Source: Acidobacteriaceae bacterium
GTDB taxonomy: Bacteria > Acidobacteriota > Terriglobia > Terriglobales > Acidobacteriaceae
Assembly: GCA_025352065.1 (NCBI GenBank)
Contig: JANXUC010000124.1
Location: 1-46,349 of the forward strand
DNA: 46,349 bases
Direction: 5' to 3'
Shown: in pieces, positions 34,312 to 42,509 of the stretch
Position numbering within the stretch: the stretch's first letter is position 1
How the letters are laid out: each line of letters begins with the position of its first letter
Program-made: the position numbers and the translations under genes
Notes under the pieces: model-generated
What the model was told of the DNA's origin: nothing
Databases searched by the model: none
Seen by the model: only the letters and a program-made list of their open reading frames with translations

Positions 34312-35574
34312 TTGAAGCAACTCTTGCAGCGTGCGGCCATTTGGACGGTAATCTTGTGCGGTATAGCGTGCGGGTTCCTTGGATGTAGCTCGAACAAAGG
34401 TTCGCCTGCGCCGCCTCCGCTGGTTCACCGCGCCCTCATCTCCAACTTTACCAACAACAACATCACAATCGCCGATACTAGACGGGATATTCTCGCAACG
34501 ATCGTGGGAAGTTTCTCGAACTCGCCAGGCTTCATGGTCCTTTCAAACGATAGGAAGCTTACCGTCGCCTACGGTCCGGTGGATAATTCTGTCACGATTA
34601 TCAACAATGCCCAGCAATCGGCTGGAGGCTCAGCGAGACTGGCTGATCCCAACGCACTGCCGAATGCTTCGGTGAGCGTTACGATCTCGCCCGATAACGG
34701 CACGATTCTTGCGGCGATCCCGAATGAGGTCGTGTTTGGTCAGGCTCCGGGAGCGGTGGATGTAGTTTCGGCAACTTCTAACGGCACGCTCACGAGACAG
34801 CCCTCGATTCCGCTGGTCAGCGTGCGCTATTTGAACGCAATTCCCAACGGCAACCGCGTAGTCGCCATGAGCGATACGGCCAACAAGGTCTGGATCATCA
34901 CGCCGAGCTTGATTGGCAGCGGAACCCAGCCCTATATCGAAGTGGTTAGCTCACTCTTCGATCACCCGGTCTTCGCCATCGGCAGCTCCGATAACACCAA
35001 GGCCTACGTCCTGAACTGCGGCCCGGAGTGCGGCGGTACCCAGGCTGGCATCGTCACCATCGACCTCACAGATGACACCGTCGTCGGCACCACCGCGATT
35101 GCAGTTCCGGGTGGCGCGACGGTTGCCTTGCTCAACGCCAACATGCTGTATGTGGTCGGCACTGTCGCGGGCATCGGAGGCAGCGTAACCCCGGTCGACA
35201 TCGTTACCTCGACGCTCTCCCCGACAATCCCGATAGCTGATGGCTACCATGATCGCATCGCATTTGGCTCCAACAACCTGCTCTTTGTTGGGGCGCGCTC
35301 CTGCGCCACTTCCGCAGGCTGTCTGTCCATCGTTGCCAACCCGAGCTCCGCTTCACCCAAGGTGACGATTGCTCCGCGAGCTCCTTTTAAGTTTCCGGCG
35401 CCAGACCCCGGCGACGACGTGACCGGCATCGCTCCTATCCCGAACCGCACCGAGGTCTATGTAATTCAGGGCGGCGAACTTATCATCTACGACACGACTA
35501 CTGCCAGGAGAAAAGTGCAGGACAAGCCGCCCGATATCGTCGGCCAGGCCGTGGACGTGGTGGCTCTCGACTAG
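34312..35574 (+). CDS. Beta-propeller lipoprotein (YVTN-like repeats)
   Basis: About 420 residues from the TTG at 34312, eight bases after a GGAG box. The N-terminus is a lipoprotein signal, MKQLLQRAAIWTVILCGIAC then GFLGC, with a lipidated Cys before SSNKGSPAPPP. The body repeats short strands typical of YVTN/NHL propellers: NNITIADTRRDILATIVG, DNSVTIINNAQQS, AGIVTIDLTDDTVVGT, LSIVANPSSASPKVTI and VYVIQGGELIIYDTTTARRK. No catalytic motif is seen. It would be a cell-surface or periplasmic protein of unknown role. Next gene on the strand is the GT87-like protein, 106 bp away. Confidence 0.8.
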   Translation: MKQLLQRAAIWTVILCGIACGFLGCSSNKGSPAPPPLVHRALISNFTNNNITIADTRRDILATIVGSFSNSPGFMVLSNDRKLTVAYGPVDNSVTIINNAQQSAGGSARLADPNALPNASVSVTISPDNGTILAAIPNEVVFGQAPGAVDVVSATSNGTLTRQPSIPLVSVRYLNAIPNGNRVVAMSDTANKVWIITPSLIGSGTQPYIEVVSSLFDHPVFAIGSSDNTKAYVLNCGPECGGTQAGIVTIDLTDDTVVGTTAIAVPGGATVALLNANMLYVVGTVAGIGGSVTPVDIVTSTLSPTIPIADGYHDRIAFGSNNLLFVGARSCATSAGCLSIVANPSSASPKVTIAPRAPFKFPAPDPGDDVTGIAPIPNRTEVYVIQGGELIIYDTTTARRKVQDKPPDIVGQAVDVVALD

Positions 35575-35601
35575 AGGCGTATCGGGAGCCCACAGTACTC
35601 T

Positions 35602-35636
35602 TGTCATTCCGAACGGCTCTATCGTGAGGAATCTGC
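35602..35636 (+). repeat. REP-like palindromic repeat (single copy here)
   Basis: GTCATTCCGAACGG...GAGGAATCTGCT carries the inverted pair ATTCC/GGAAT. From memory, repeats reading GTCATTCCGA...GAGGAATCTG are dispersed in acidobacterial genomes; only one copy is in this window. It lies in the gap before the glycosyltransferase gene, and a longer frame from 35624 begins inside it, so it argues for the later start. Confidence 0.5.
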
Positions 35637-35680
35637 TATTTTACAGTTGCAAACAGAATCGCCCAGTTATTACATCGAAC

Positions 35681-36967
35681 ATGCGGCTGTTCCAAAAAAA
35701 GTACCTGCCTGGAATCGCTCTTCTGCTAGCCACAGGCATGTGGCTCTACGTGCACCAGGTGCTGCGCCCTTATGAGCGGGAGCGCTACGCTGCGCTGGGT
35801 CAACCAGAGAATATCGGCGACCTCTATCCGCGCTGGTACGGAACCCGCGAGTTACTCCTGCACGGACGCGATCCCTACAGCGCGGCGGTCTCCGGCGAAA
35901 TCCAGATCGCCTACTACGGTCACGCGCTTGACCCTAAAGATCCAGTTGATCGCGAGAGAGATGAACAGCGTTTCGCTTATCCGCTGTATGCTGCACTTCT
36001 CCTGGCCCCGACTGCGTGGATGTCCTTTGCAGCAACCCAGACCGTGCTGCGCTGGACTCTGGTCTCCGCGACGATCCTGAGCGTACTTCTGTGGCTTCGA
36101 GCCCTGCGTTGGCGGCCCTGGCTTCCAATCGTGCTGACGGTCGTGCTCCTGACGCTGAGCAGTCCACCACTGGTACAGGGTCTCGGACTGCAACAGTTGG
36201 GCCTGCTGGTGGGATTCTTTCTGGCGTCTTGTGCCGCACTGCTGGCCAGCGGCAGCCTTCTGGCAGCGGGCTGCTTCCTTGCCTTTGCCACGATTAAGCC
36301 GCAACTCGCATTGCTGCCGGTGCTCTGGCTTCTGCTGTGGGCGACTGGCGACTGGAGAGCCCGCCAGAGACTGGTGTGGGGCTTTGCCGGAACCATGGTG
36401 ATCCTCGCAGGCGCGGCGCAGTGGCTATCTCCCGGTTGGCTGCCACGTTTTGTGCAAGGCCTTTTCGCCTACACGCACTATGCGGGCATGAGTTCGCTGC
36501 TGGATTTCTACCTCTCTCCGGCTCTTGCTAAACCTGTGGGCCTTTTCGCGCTACTGGCTTTGGGGGTTGCGTGCTTCCAATGGCGCCGCGAGAGCGTCGC
36601 TTCCGATGGCTTTTTCCTTAAGTTCGCTCTCGTGCTGGCTGTTTCGATTCTTGTACTGCCACCGCTGCTGCCTCCGTTCAACCAGGTATTGCTCCTGCCG
36701 GGATTCTTGGCTGTAATGCGCTATTGGAACACGCTGTGGAATGGAGGGCGCGGCATCCGGGCGGTTTGCGCGCTCGGAGCGGTCGTTGTGTTCTGGCCCT
36801 GGCTGGCTGCCCCGCTGCTGGTATTGCGGCATACCTTGGCACAAGGATCGTCGCTGAGTCGGATGTGGCTCTCTCCGCTCGCCATGAGTTTCGGAGTTCC
36901 ACCCTTGCTGTTGATTTTGCTGATGCAGCTGTTTAAAGAGCGCGGTGATCAGAGGCGAATTGTGTAG
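35681..36967 (+). CDS. GT87-like (DUF2029) integral membrane glycosyltransferase
   Basis: 428 residues from the ATG at 35681 (MRLFQKKYLPGIALLLATGMWL). About ten hydrophobic segments. After the first helix, the loop QPENIGDLYPRWYGTRELLL and HGRDPYS has the acidic residue and aromatic pattern of polyprenol-phosphate-mannose-dependent transferases (DUF2029/GT-C fold), and LAFATIKPQLALLPVLWLLLWA is the matching later helix pair. It would add a sugar on the outer face of the inner membrane. Acceptor unknown. Convergent with the penicillin-acylase-like gene. Confidence 0.82.
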   Translation: MRLFQKKYLPGIALLLATGMWLYVHQVLRPYERERYAALGQPENIGDLYPRWYGTRELLLHGRDPYSAAVSGEIQIAYYGHALDPKDPVDRERDEQRFAYPLYAALLLAPTAWMSFAATQTVLRWTLVSATILSVLLWLRALRWRPWLPIVLTVVLLTLSSPPLVQGLGLQQLGLLVGFFLASCAALLASGSLLAAGCFLAFATIKPQLALLPVLWLLLWATGDWRARQRLVWGFAGTMVILAGAAQWLSPGWLPRFVQGLFAYTHYAGMSSLLDFYLSPALAKPVGLFALLALGVACFQWRRESVASDGFFLKFALVLAVSILVLPPLLPPFNQVLLLPGFLAVMRYWNTLWNGGRGIRAVCALGAVVVFWPWLAAPLLVLRHTLAQGSSLSRMWLSPLAMSFGVPPLLLILLMQLFKERGDQRRIV

Positions 36968-37013
36968 GTCCAAGTTTCGCGTCTGTGTCTCCACCCATAA
37001 GATCACCGAATCG

Positions 37014-39476
37014 TTAGGGCTCCAACACCAACTCATGCGCCTTGGTCCGCTGCACGGCTTCCTTGGAGTAGGGAAGCCTAAAGGTATCCCCGTTGTACCA
37101 TGCGTCCCATTGATCCATGTAATAGGGACTTAGAAAGTTCCCCGCTTGTCCAGCGACAATATTCAGGGTTGAGTGATCAAAGTTAGAAAAATCCGCGGTG
37201 AATCTTTCCGACGGTCCGAAAGCCCTCCCGACTTGCTTCACCGTAAAGCTGCCACCGGATTGTTCGTGCAATCCCGGCCCAGTCCACTTGCCGATGAGTG
37301 GAAGTTTGCTCAAGACGGGGTGTTCAATGTTGATGGGTGAGACGCTGCCCCAGCGCCATGTTGCCAAATCTTTTGGTGCTTCTGGTTCGTTCAGTGCCGC
37401 TTCCACTGCGGCGGCGAGCAGCTCGTCGTAGGTTGCGTACCGTTCCGACAACCAGCGCTTCGGTTGCTCCGAGAGCACGTTCTCCAGCCAAACGCTGGAC
37501 ATCATCCACCGATAGCTCTGCCAGGTCAAACCCGATGCAGCACTGCTGTCGTGCGCGTGTCCGAGCTTGGGTTCCAGCAGAAGACGTGTCAATTCCCGGC
37601 GGGCGTGAACCTCAATGGTCGCAGCCGAGGAGTCCGCGCTCAATCGCCCATCCCAATCGCGCAGCAGATCGCGAGCCTGACGCGCTCGGCCCGACACCTT
37701 GGCGGCGTGGTCGAGAGCCTGCACGAATCTCTCGGCGCAAGCGTGATCAAAGGCCGACTCGACGTCGGTTTCCAGAGCGAGCATGTCGGGAGGAGTCAGT
37801 TTTTTGCCGGAGTTCAGAACACGATAAATGCGTTCCGTTCGCCAAGGCGCATCCCACTCCGTGCTGATGCTGTGCTTATAACCATCGGGAGCGATGCGTC
37901 CGTTGGCGGTCGCTAGCACGCCACTGGGCGGATCGAACACACTCGGCATTTGCTCAAATGGAATGAAGCCAGTCCACTCATGCGCATCGTCGCGACCGCT
38001 GACCGGGAGGCTGCCGTCTCCTGCCGCGCGTATCGGAATCCGGCCCGTGGCTTGGTAGCCGATATGTCCATCAACATCCGCGTAGACCACATTCTGCCCT
38101 GGCGCGCCCCAGGTCGAAAGCGCTTTCCGGAACTCGTCCCAGTTGCGGGCCGAGTTTAGGTCGAAAAATGGATCGTTAAACGAGGCGTACAAAGTCCAAC
38201 GCAGGGCCAACTTGCGCGTCTCGCCGGGCACAAGATCTGAAATCACTGGCCCATGTCGAGTCTCGACCACATTGAACACGACGTCACGCTCGCCTTTTAC
38301 GTAGACGATTTCATTGCGGCGTTCCGGTTCGCGCCACCCTTGGGGTGTTTCATACTGCCCCGCGGCATTGAAGTTCTCAATGTAGACGTCTTCCACAGTC
38401 GGCCCAACGTTCGTGAATCCCCAAGCGACGCGTCGGTTGTGTCCGACAACGACAAAGGGAACACCGGGCAGCGTGACACCCACAACGTCAAAATCTCCGC
38501 TGCGCAAATGCGCCTCATACCAAAGGTTAGGCATTTGATGTCCAAGGTGCATATCGTTCGACAAAAGCGGCCTGCCGGAAACTGTGTGAATTCCGGAGAC
38601 AACCCAGTCGTTCGAGCCCGGGCGCAGGTCGTTGCTCGAATCGTCTGCGTCAGCCCCGAAGCTTGCAACAGGGGACTGCTCCATATCGGCGCCATCGGGG
38701 TCATCGTCAGAATCCCCGGATGGCTGCGTCGCATGGGCCGCCTCCTTAGAGGCCTCCAGAACGGGTGGATGATCGTGCCGCGACGCATTTACGAACAGGT
38801 CCCCTGTCAGTTCCGGACCCAATGCCGCGAGAAACCTCTCGCGTAGCAACGCGTTACGGTAGGGGCCGTGATTTAATTCCTGCACCAGCTGTGCGCCGAC
38901 CGTGAAGGAATCTTCCACCGTCCAAGCGCGAGGCGAGTAACCAAGAATGCGGAACTCAATGGGCAGGTGCCTGCGGCTGTTCTCAATCGAGGCGTTTACT
39001 CCGCGTGCGTAAGCTTCAAAATAGCTGCGGTCGCGAGGTGAAAGCACTTGCATCGCATGCTGTGCCGCGATGCGAATTCCCAGGATGCGTTGCTCCTTGT
39101 CGTGCGCAAGCCCATCCTTGCCCACTGCTTCGGCAAGGTCCCCTGCAGCGAACCGCCGCATGATATCCATCTGCCATAGTCGATCCTGCGCGGTTACGTA
39201 TCCTTGTGCGAAAAACAAATCGGGGAGGCTAGCAGCATCGATGGCGGGAACTCCATGCGAATCTCGCACTACAACCACTTTTCCCTGTAAACCGGTCAGA
39301 CGGACCGAACCATCCAGTTGTGGCAGTGCTGAGCGGGCGATCCAGTAGGCCCACAAAACGACCGCAATGATTGCGAGAAGAACAACCAAGAGAAGGATCG
39401 CAACCCACCGCAACCACTTCTTCCGCGAGGGCTGGGCCAAGCCGATCAAATTTGCAGGGTCTGTTACCGAGGACAT
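37014..39476 (-). CDS. Penicillin acylase-family amidase (Ntn hydrolase)
   Basis: 820-residue precursor of a self-cleaving hydrolase. An N-terminal membrane segment (residues 24-46) anchors it or serves as signal. The alpha-chain part shows VVVVRDSHGVPAIDA and FFAQGYVTAQDRLWQMDIMRR. A linker rich in Asp/Glu (about 250-285) precedes the predicted nucleophile Ser288 in RPGSNDWVVSG; cleavage before Ser would release the beta-chain. PLLSNDMHLGHQMPNLWYE and GFTNVGPTVEDVYIE are typical beta-chain blocks. Members hydrolyse amides such as acyl-homoserine lactones or beta-lactam side chains; the natural substrate is unknown. Divergent from the Fur-family gene. Confidence 0.92.
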   Translation of the reverse strand: MSSVTDPANLIGLAQPSRKKWLRWVAILLLVVLLAIIAVVLWAYWIARSALPQLDGSVRLTGLQGKVVVVRDSHGVPAIDAASLPDLFFAQGYVTAQDRLWQMDIMRRFAAGDLAEAVGKDGLAHDKEQRILGIRIAAQHAMQVLSPRDRSYFEAYARGVNASIENSRRHLPIEFRILGYSPRAWTVEDSFTVGAQLVQELNHGPYRNALLRERFLAALGPELTGDLFVNASRHDHPPVLEASKEAAHATQPSGDSDDDPDGADMEQSPVASFGADADDSSNDLRPGSNDWVVSGIHTVSGRPLLSNDMHLGHQMPNLWYEAHLRSGDFDVVGVTLPGVPFVVVGHNRRVAWGFTNVGPTVEDVYIENFNAAGQYETPQGWREPERRNEIVYVKGERDVVFNVVETRHGPVISDLVPGETRKLALRWTLYASFNDPFFDLNSARNWDEFRKALSTWGAPGQNVVYADVDGHIGYQATGRIPIRAAGDGSLPVSGRDDAHEWTGFIPFEQMPSVFDPPSGVLATANGRIAPDGYKHSISTEWDAPWRTERIYRVLNSGKKLTPPDMLALETDVESAFDHACAERFVQALDHAAKVSGRARQARDLLRDWDGRLSADSSAATIEVHARRELTRLLLEPKLGHAHDSSAASGLTWQSYRWMMSSVWLENVLSEQPKRWLSERYATYDELLAAAVEAALNEPEAPKDLATWRWGSVSPINIEHPVLSKLPLIGKWTGPGLHEQSGGSFTVKQVGRAFGPSERFTADFSNFDHSTLNIVAGQAGNFLSPYYMDQWDAWYNGDTFRLPYSKEAVQRTKAHELVLEP

Positions 39477-39512
39477 GATGCGTAGATTCTAAGCGATTTG
39501 GAGGGCGAGGAT

Positions 39513-39552
39513 TTGTAATTTGCAGAGTTGTAATTTGTAATGTGGTGTTACA
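39513..39552 (+). promoter_or_regulatory. Tandem and inverted repeats upstream of the Fur-family gene
   Basis: TTGTAATTTG occurs twice 15 bases apart (39513-39522 and 39528-39537), and overlapping the second is a perfect 5-7-5 inverted repeat TGTAA-N7-TTACA (39536-39552), 43 bases before the ATG. AT-rich repeats of this size are suitable operators for a Fur/PerR/Zur-type repressor controlling its own gene or the divergent amidase. Identity of the bound regulator is inference. Confidence 0.45.
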
Positions 39553-39595
39553 GAAATCAACGCTTACAAGATTGCAAGTAGCTCTGGCTTAACCC

Positions 39596-40090
39596 ATGCC
39601 GCACAAACGCATCGACGACCATTCCGTCATCTCTCCCAAAATGCTGCGCGAGGCTCAAGATATCCTCCGCCAGCACTTGAAACGCGTAGGATTGAAGCAG
39701 ACCGACCAGCGCAATACCATCCTGAAGACCTTTCTGGAGACCCGGGACCATCTTTCTACCGACGAACTTCACCGCCTGGTCAAGACCCGGGACGCGCGGA
39801 TTGGCATGACTACCGTCTACCGCACGCTGAAGCTCTTCGCCGAATGTGGCTTGGCCAGTGAAGTCGAATTCCATGACGGCAAGGCCCGTTTTGAACACCA
39901 GTACAATCGCCGCAGCCACCACCACATGGTATGCACCGGATGCGGCAGTTCCGTTGAGTTCTTTTCCCCGGAAATCGACCGGCTGGAGCAGGAAATTGGG
40001 GGTAAATTCAACTATCGAACCACCCGCCACACCTTCCAGATCTATGGGCTCTGCGTGGACTGTCATAAGAAAAATGGCGCAGGGCGATAG
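39596..40090 (+). CDS. Fur-family metalloregulator
   Basis: 164 residues. The winged-helix part carries GLKQTDQRNTILKTFLETRD, HLSTDELHRLV and IGMTTVYRTLKLFAECGLA, the recognition helix of the family. The hinge has the HHHMVC metal-site motif, and two CxxC pairs (CTGC, about 120; CVDC near the end) form the structural zinc site. Iron (Fur), zinc (Zur) or peroxide (PerR) type cannot be assigned with confidence by eye. A repeat region that may be its operator lies upstream. The next gene follows 133 bp later. Confidence 0.92.
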   Translation: MPHKRIDDHSVISPKMLREAQDILRQHLKRVGLKQTDQRNTILKTFLETRDHLSTDELHRLVKTRDARIGMTTVYRTLKLFAECGLASEVEFHDGKARFEHQYNRRSHHHMVCTGCGSSVEFFSPEIDRLEQEIGGKFNYRTTRHTFQIYGLCVDCHKKNGAGR

Positions 40091-40223
40091 GTCTTGGTAT
40101 ATTCGGAGATTGCCTTTTCGCCCTCAATTCTGATAACGTCCGCCGTTGGCCGCAGCTAGGGTTGCGACCTGCGCCTGAGGTTACGGTTGTCTGGAGTTCA
40201 TGATTTTAGCCCAAGGAGGATAT

Positions 40224-40646
40224 ATGGCTTTTTGCACAGGTTGTGGCAATGAGGTTCCTGCAGGAGCAGCCGCTTGTCCTGGCTGTGGAAAGTCCACTGC
40301 CGGCGTCGCGGTGCCGAGTTCCGCCTCCACCGGCGGACTTACCGATAACGTCGCCGCCGCGCTGGCGTATTTGTTTATTCCTGCGATCATTTTCCTCGTG
40401 ATCGAGCCTTACAACAAGAATCGCTTCGTCCGCTTCCACAGCTTCCAGTCGCTGTTTTACACTGTGGCGTGCATTGTGGTGCACTTTGTACTTGCCTTGA
40501 TACCCCTCATTAACCTCATCGCCGTGCCGCTGTTCGCGCTGGGCACGTTTGTCCTTTGGATCGTCCTCGTATTAAAGGCCTTCCAAGGGCAGAAGTTTAA
40601 GCTCCCCGTCATCGGTGATATCGCGGAGCAGCAGGCAGGCGCGTAA
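40224..40646 (+). CDS. Zinc-ribbon plus DUF4870 membrane protein
   Basis: 140 residues from the ATG at 40224, preceded by a very strong AAGGAGG; a longer frame from 40200 would put that box inside the gene. The N-terminus is a zinc ribbon (FCTGCGNEVPAGAAACPGCG: two CxxC pairs). A short linker leads into the DUF4870-like part with three hydrophobic segments, including YLFIPAIIFLVIEPYNKNRF and VRFHSFQSLF. The family is widespread and uncharacterised. Confidence 0.88.
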   Translation: MAFCTGCGNEVPAGAAACPGCGKSTAGVAVPSSASTGGLTDNVAAALAYLFIPAIIFLVIEPYNKNRFVRFHSFQSLFYTVACIVVHFVLALIPLINLIAVPLFALGTFVLWIVLVLKAFQGQKFKLPVIGDIAEQQAGA

Positions 40647-40694
40647 GGCCTTGACCAATAAAAGTATGATCGAAGAGACGACCAAGGATTCCTA

Positions 40695-41660
40695 GTGAAC
40701 GTTCGTGTCTTCTACCACGACAGATGTTTTGACGGTGCCTGTTCGGCCGCCCTATTTTCGCGCTTTTACAGTGAGCGCATCCGCGACGATGTGCGTTTTG
40801 AATACGGCGGCCTTCTCCACCGCGCCGGAGCTCTCTTCAACGAGGATGACTTTACCGGTGACGAAAATGCGATCGTCGACTTCAAGTACTCGTCTTCCAA
40901 GAAGATTACCTGGTGGTTCGACCATCACGAAAGTGCGTTCCTGACTCCCGAAGACGCCAGCCATTTCGAGCGCGACAGCAGTAATCGGAAATTCTACGAT
41001 CCAAGTTTCAAGTCTTGCACACGCTTTCTGGCCGTGATCGCCGAACAGCGCTTTGGCTTCAATCCTGCATCCATGGCCGAAGTCATCCACTGGGCCGAGA
41101 TTGTTGACGGTGCTCTCTATCCGGATGCCAAGACGGCCGTTGAAATGCGTGAACCCGCCATGAAGCTCACCATGGTGATTGAGTCCAATCAGGAAGCCGA
41201 CTTTGGATCGCGTCTCATTCCAATGCTAGCCAGCAAACCACTCGCGGAGATTCTGGAAGATCCGTTGGTCGCGCCACGTTTGCAACCGCTGCTTGATCGC
41301 CACCAGCGCTCGATTGAGATCATTCGTGAGCGCGTGGAGTGCAAAGACCGCACTGTATTTTTCGATGTCACAGACCAGCCACTCGAAGGCTACAACAAGT
41401 TTATCCCCTACTACCTATATCCCGATTGCGATTACAATGTCGGCCTCAGCCGCAGCAGTTTTCGGAACAAAGTTTCGGTAGGATCGAATCCCTGGACGAA
41501 ATCCACAAACCTGGTCAATCTTGCCAAGATTTGCGAGCGCTACGGTGGAGGAGGCCACGCCCGCGTGGGAGCCATCTCTTTCGATGTATCGAAGCCTGAC
41601 GAAGCCCGCAACGCCGCTCGAGAGATTGTCGAAGAGTTGCGCGCGAGCGTGCGAGGCTGA
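40695..41660 (+). CDS. DHH-family phosphoesterase
   Basis: 321 residues from a GTG start. Metal-site motifs: FYHDRCFDGACSAALF (variant of the DHD block), WWFDHHESAF (the DHH block), and GGGGHARVGAISFDVS at the C-terminus (DHHA1 GGGH). The family includes nanoRNases, pAp phosphatases and cyclic-dinucleotide phosphodiesterases; substrate is not determined here. Motif I has HD with Asp nine residues apart from the usual arrangement, so divergence in the first site should be noted. It is followed by a methyltransferase-like membrane protein 21 bp later. Confidence 0.85.
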   Translation: MNVRVFYHDRCFDGACSAALFSRFYSERIRDDVRFEYGGLLHRAGALFNEDDFTGDENAIVDFKYSSSKKITWWFDHHESAFLTPEDASHFERDSSNRKFYDPSFKSCTRFLAVIAEQRFGFNPASMAEVIHWAEIVDGALYPDAKTAVEMREPAMKLTMVIESNQEADFGSRLIPMLASKPLAEILEDPLVAPRLQPLLDRHQRSIEIIRERVECKDRTVFFDVTDQPLEGYNKFIPYYLYPDCDYNVGLSRSSFRNKVSVGSNPWTKSTNLVNLAKICERYGGGGHARVGAISFDVSKPDEARNAAREIVEELRASVRG

Positions 41661-41681
41661 TCGCTAGACGGGCCCCTCACT

Positions 41682-42413
41682 ATGAGCTTTGCTGCTGGCG
41701 ACACCGAATTCCGCAACCGCTTCTGGATCATCGGCGCCGCCTATGGCGTGGGTTTCTTCCTTTACGTGATCGATCACGTCTACGTTGCCTTCGCCTTAGC
41801 GCATCGGATTCTCGGTCCAGGCGTTAGCGAGGACTCCTCGCAGTTCGGCCACGCGGTCCGCGCGATCTTTGCTTTTGGAACACTGCTCGTTTTCTTAGCC
41901 GCGTTCGTGCGTTCCTGGGCCACGGCGTATCTCCACGCCAACGTTGTCCACGACGCCGATCTCCATTCCGAGCGCCTGCTGGCAGATGGGCCCTATCGGC
42001 ATCTGCGCAACCCGCTGTACCTGGGCAACATTCTGATGGCTGTCGGGATTGGTTTTCTGGCCAGCCGAATCGGCTTCGTCGTAATCGTAGTCGTGAATAT
42101 CCTGATTGTTCTGCGCCTCATCGCCCGCGAAGAGTCAGGACTTCTGGCATCGCAGGGCGAGAGCTACCGTCGCTACTATGCAGCCGTCCCGAGTTTGCTG
42201 CCGTCGATTTGCGCACGCGTGCCAGCCGGAACGGGCCAGCCGAACTGGAGCGATGGATTCTTCGGAGAGAGTTTTGTCTGGGGATTCGCATTCGGAATGC
42301 TAGCGTTCACAATCACCCTGAAGGTTGGCTACTATTGGATTTGTATGGGCGTGGGTTTTGCCATTTATTTTCTGCAAAGCTATCTGCGCAGTCGCGACAA
42401 AGCGAAGGCCTGA
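41682..42413 (+). CDS. Isoprenylcysteine carboxyl methyltransferase-like membrane protein
   Basis: 243 residues with about five membrane segments. The C-terminal signature LLADGPYRHLRNPLYLGNIL and LIAREESGLLASQGESYRRY holds the RNPxY and EE residues that bind SAM in ICMT/PEMT-type enzymes. Bacterial members methylate diverse lipids or small molecules; substrate unknown. After the signature there is an unusual extra segment of about 60 residues with two more hydrophobic stretches. It lies 21 bp after the DHH gene. Confidence 0.85.
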   Translation: MSFAAGDTEFRNRFWIIGAAYGVGFFLYVIDHVYVAFALAHRILGPGVSEDSSQFGHAVRAIFAFGTLLVFLAAFVRSWATAYLHANVVHDADLHSERLLADGPYRHLRNPLYLGNILMAVGIGFLASRIGFVVIVVVNILIVLRLIAREESGLLASQGESYRRYYAAVPSLLPSICARVPAGTGQPNWSDGFFGESFVWGFAFGMLAFTITLKVGYYWICMGVGFAIYFLQSYLRSRDKAKA

Positions 42414-42435
42414 AGCCGGGAAGTTTAATCCTGCA

Positions 42436-42490
42436 TTGGCTTCTTCGACAGCTCCACGCTAGAATAATCCTTGGTAAATCAATGGTTTAC
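42436..42490 (+). promoter_or_regulatory. Possible promoter and 5-7-5 inverted repeat before the SAM-hydrolase-like gene
   Basis: TTGGCT (42436-42441) and TAGAAT (42460-42465) are 18 bases apart. Just downstream lies a perfect inverted repeat GTAAA-N7-TTTAC (42474-42490), where a repressor could block transcription. It has the same 5-7-5 geometry as the repeat before the Fur-family gene. Confidence 0.35.
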
Positions 42491-42509
42491 ACAAGGGACT
42501 TCCAGCACA

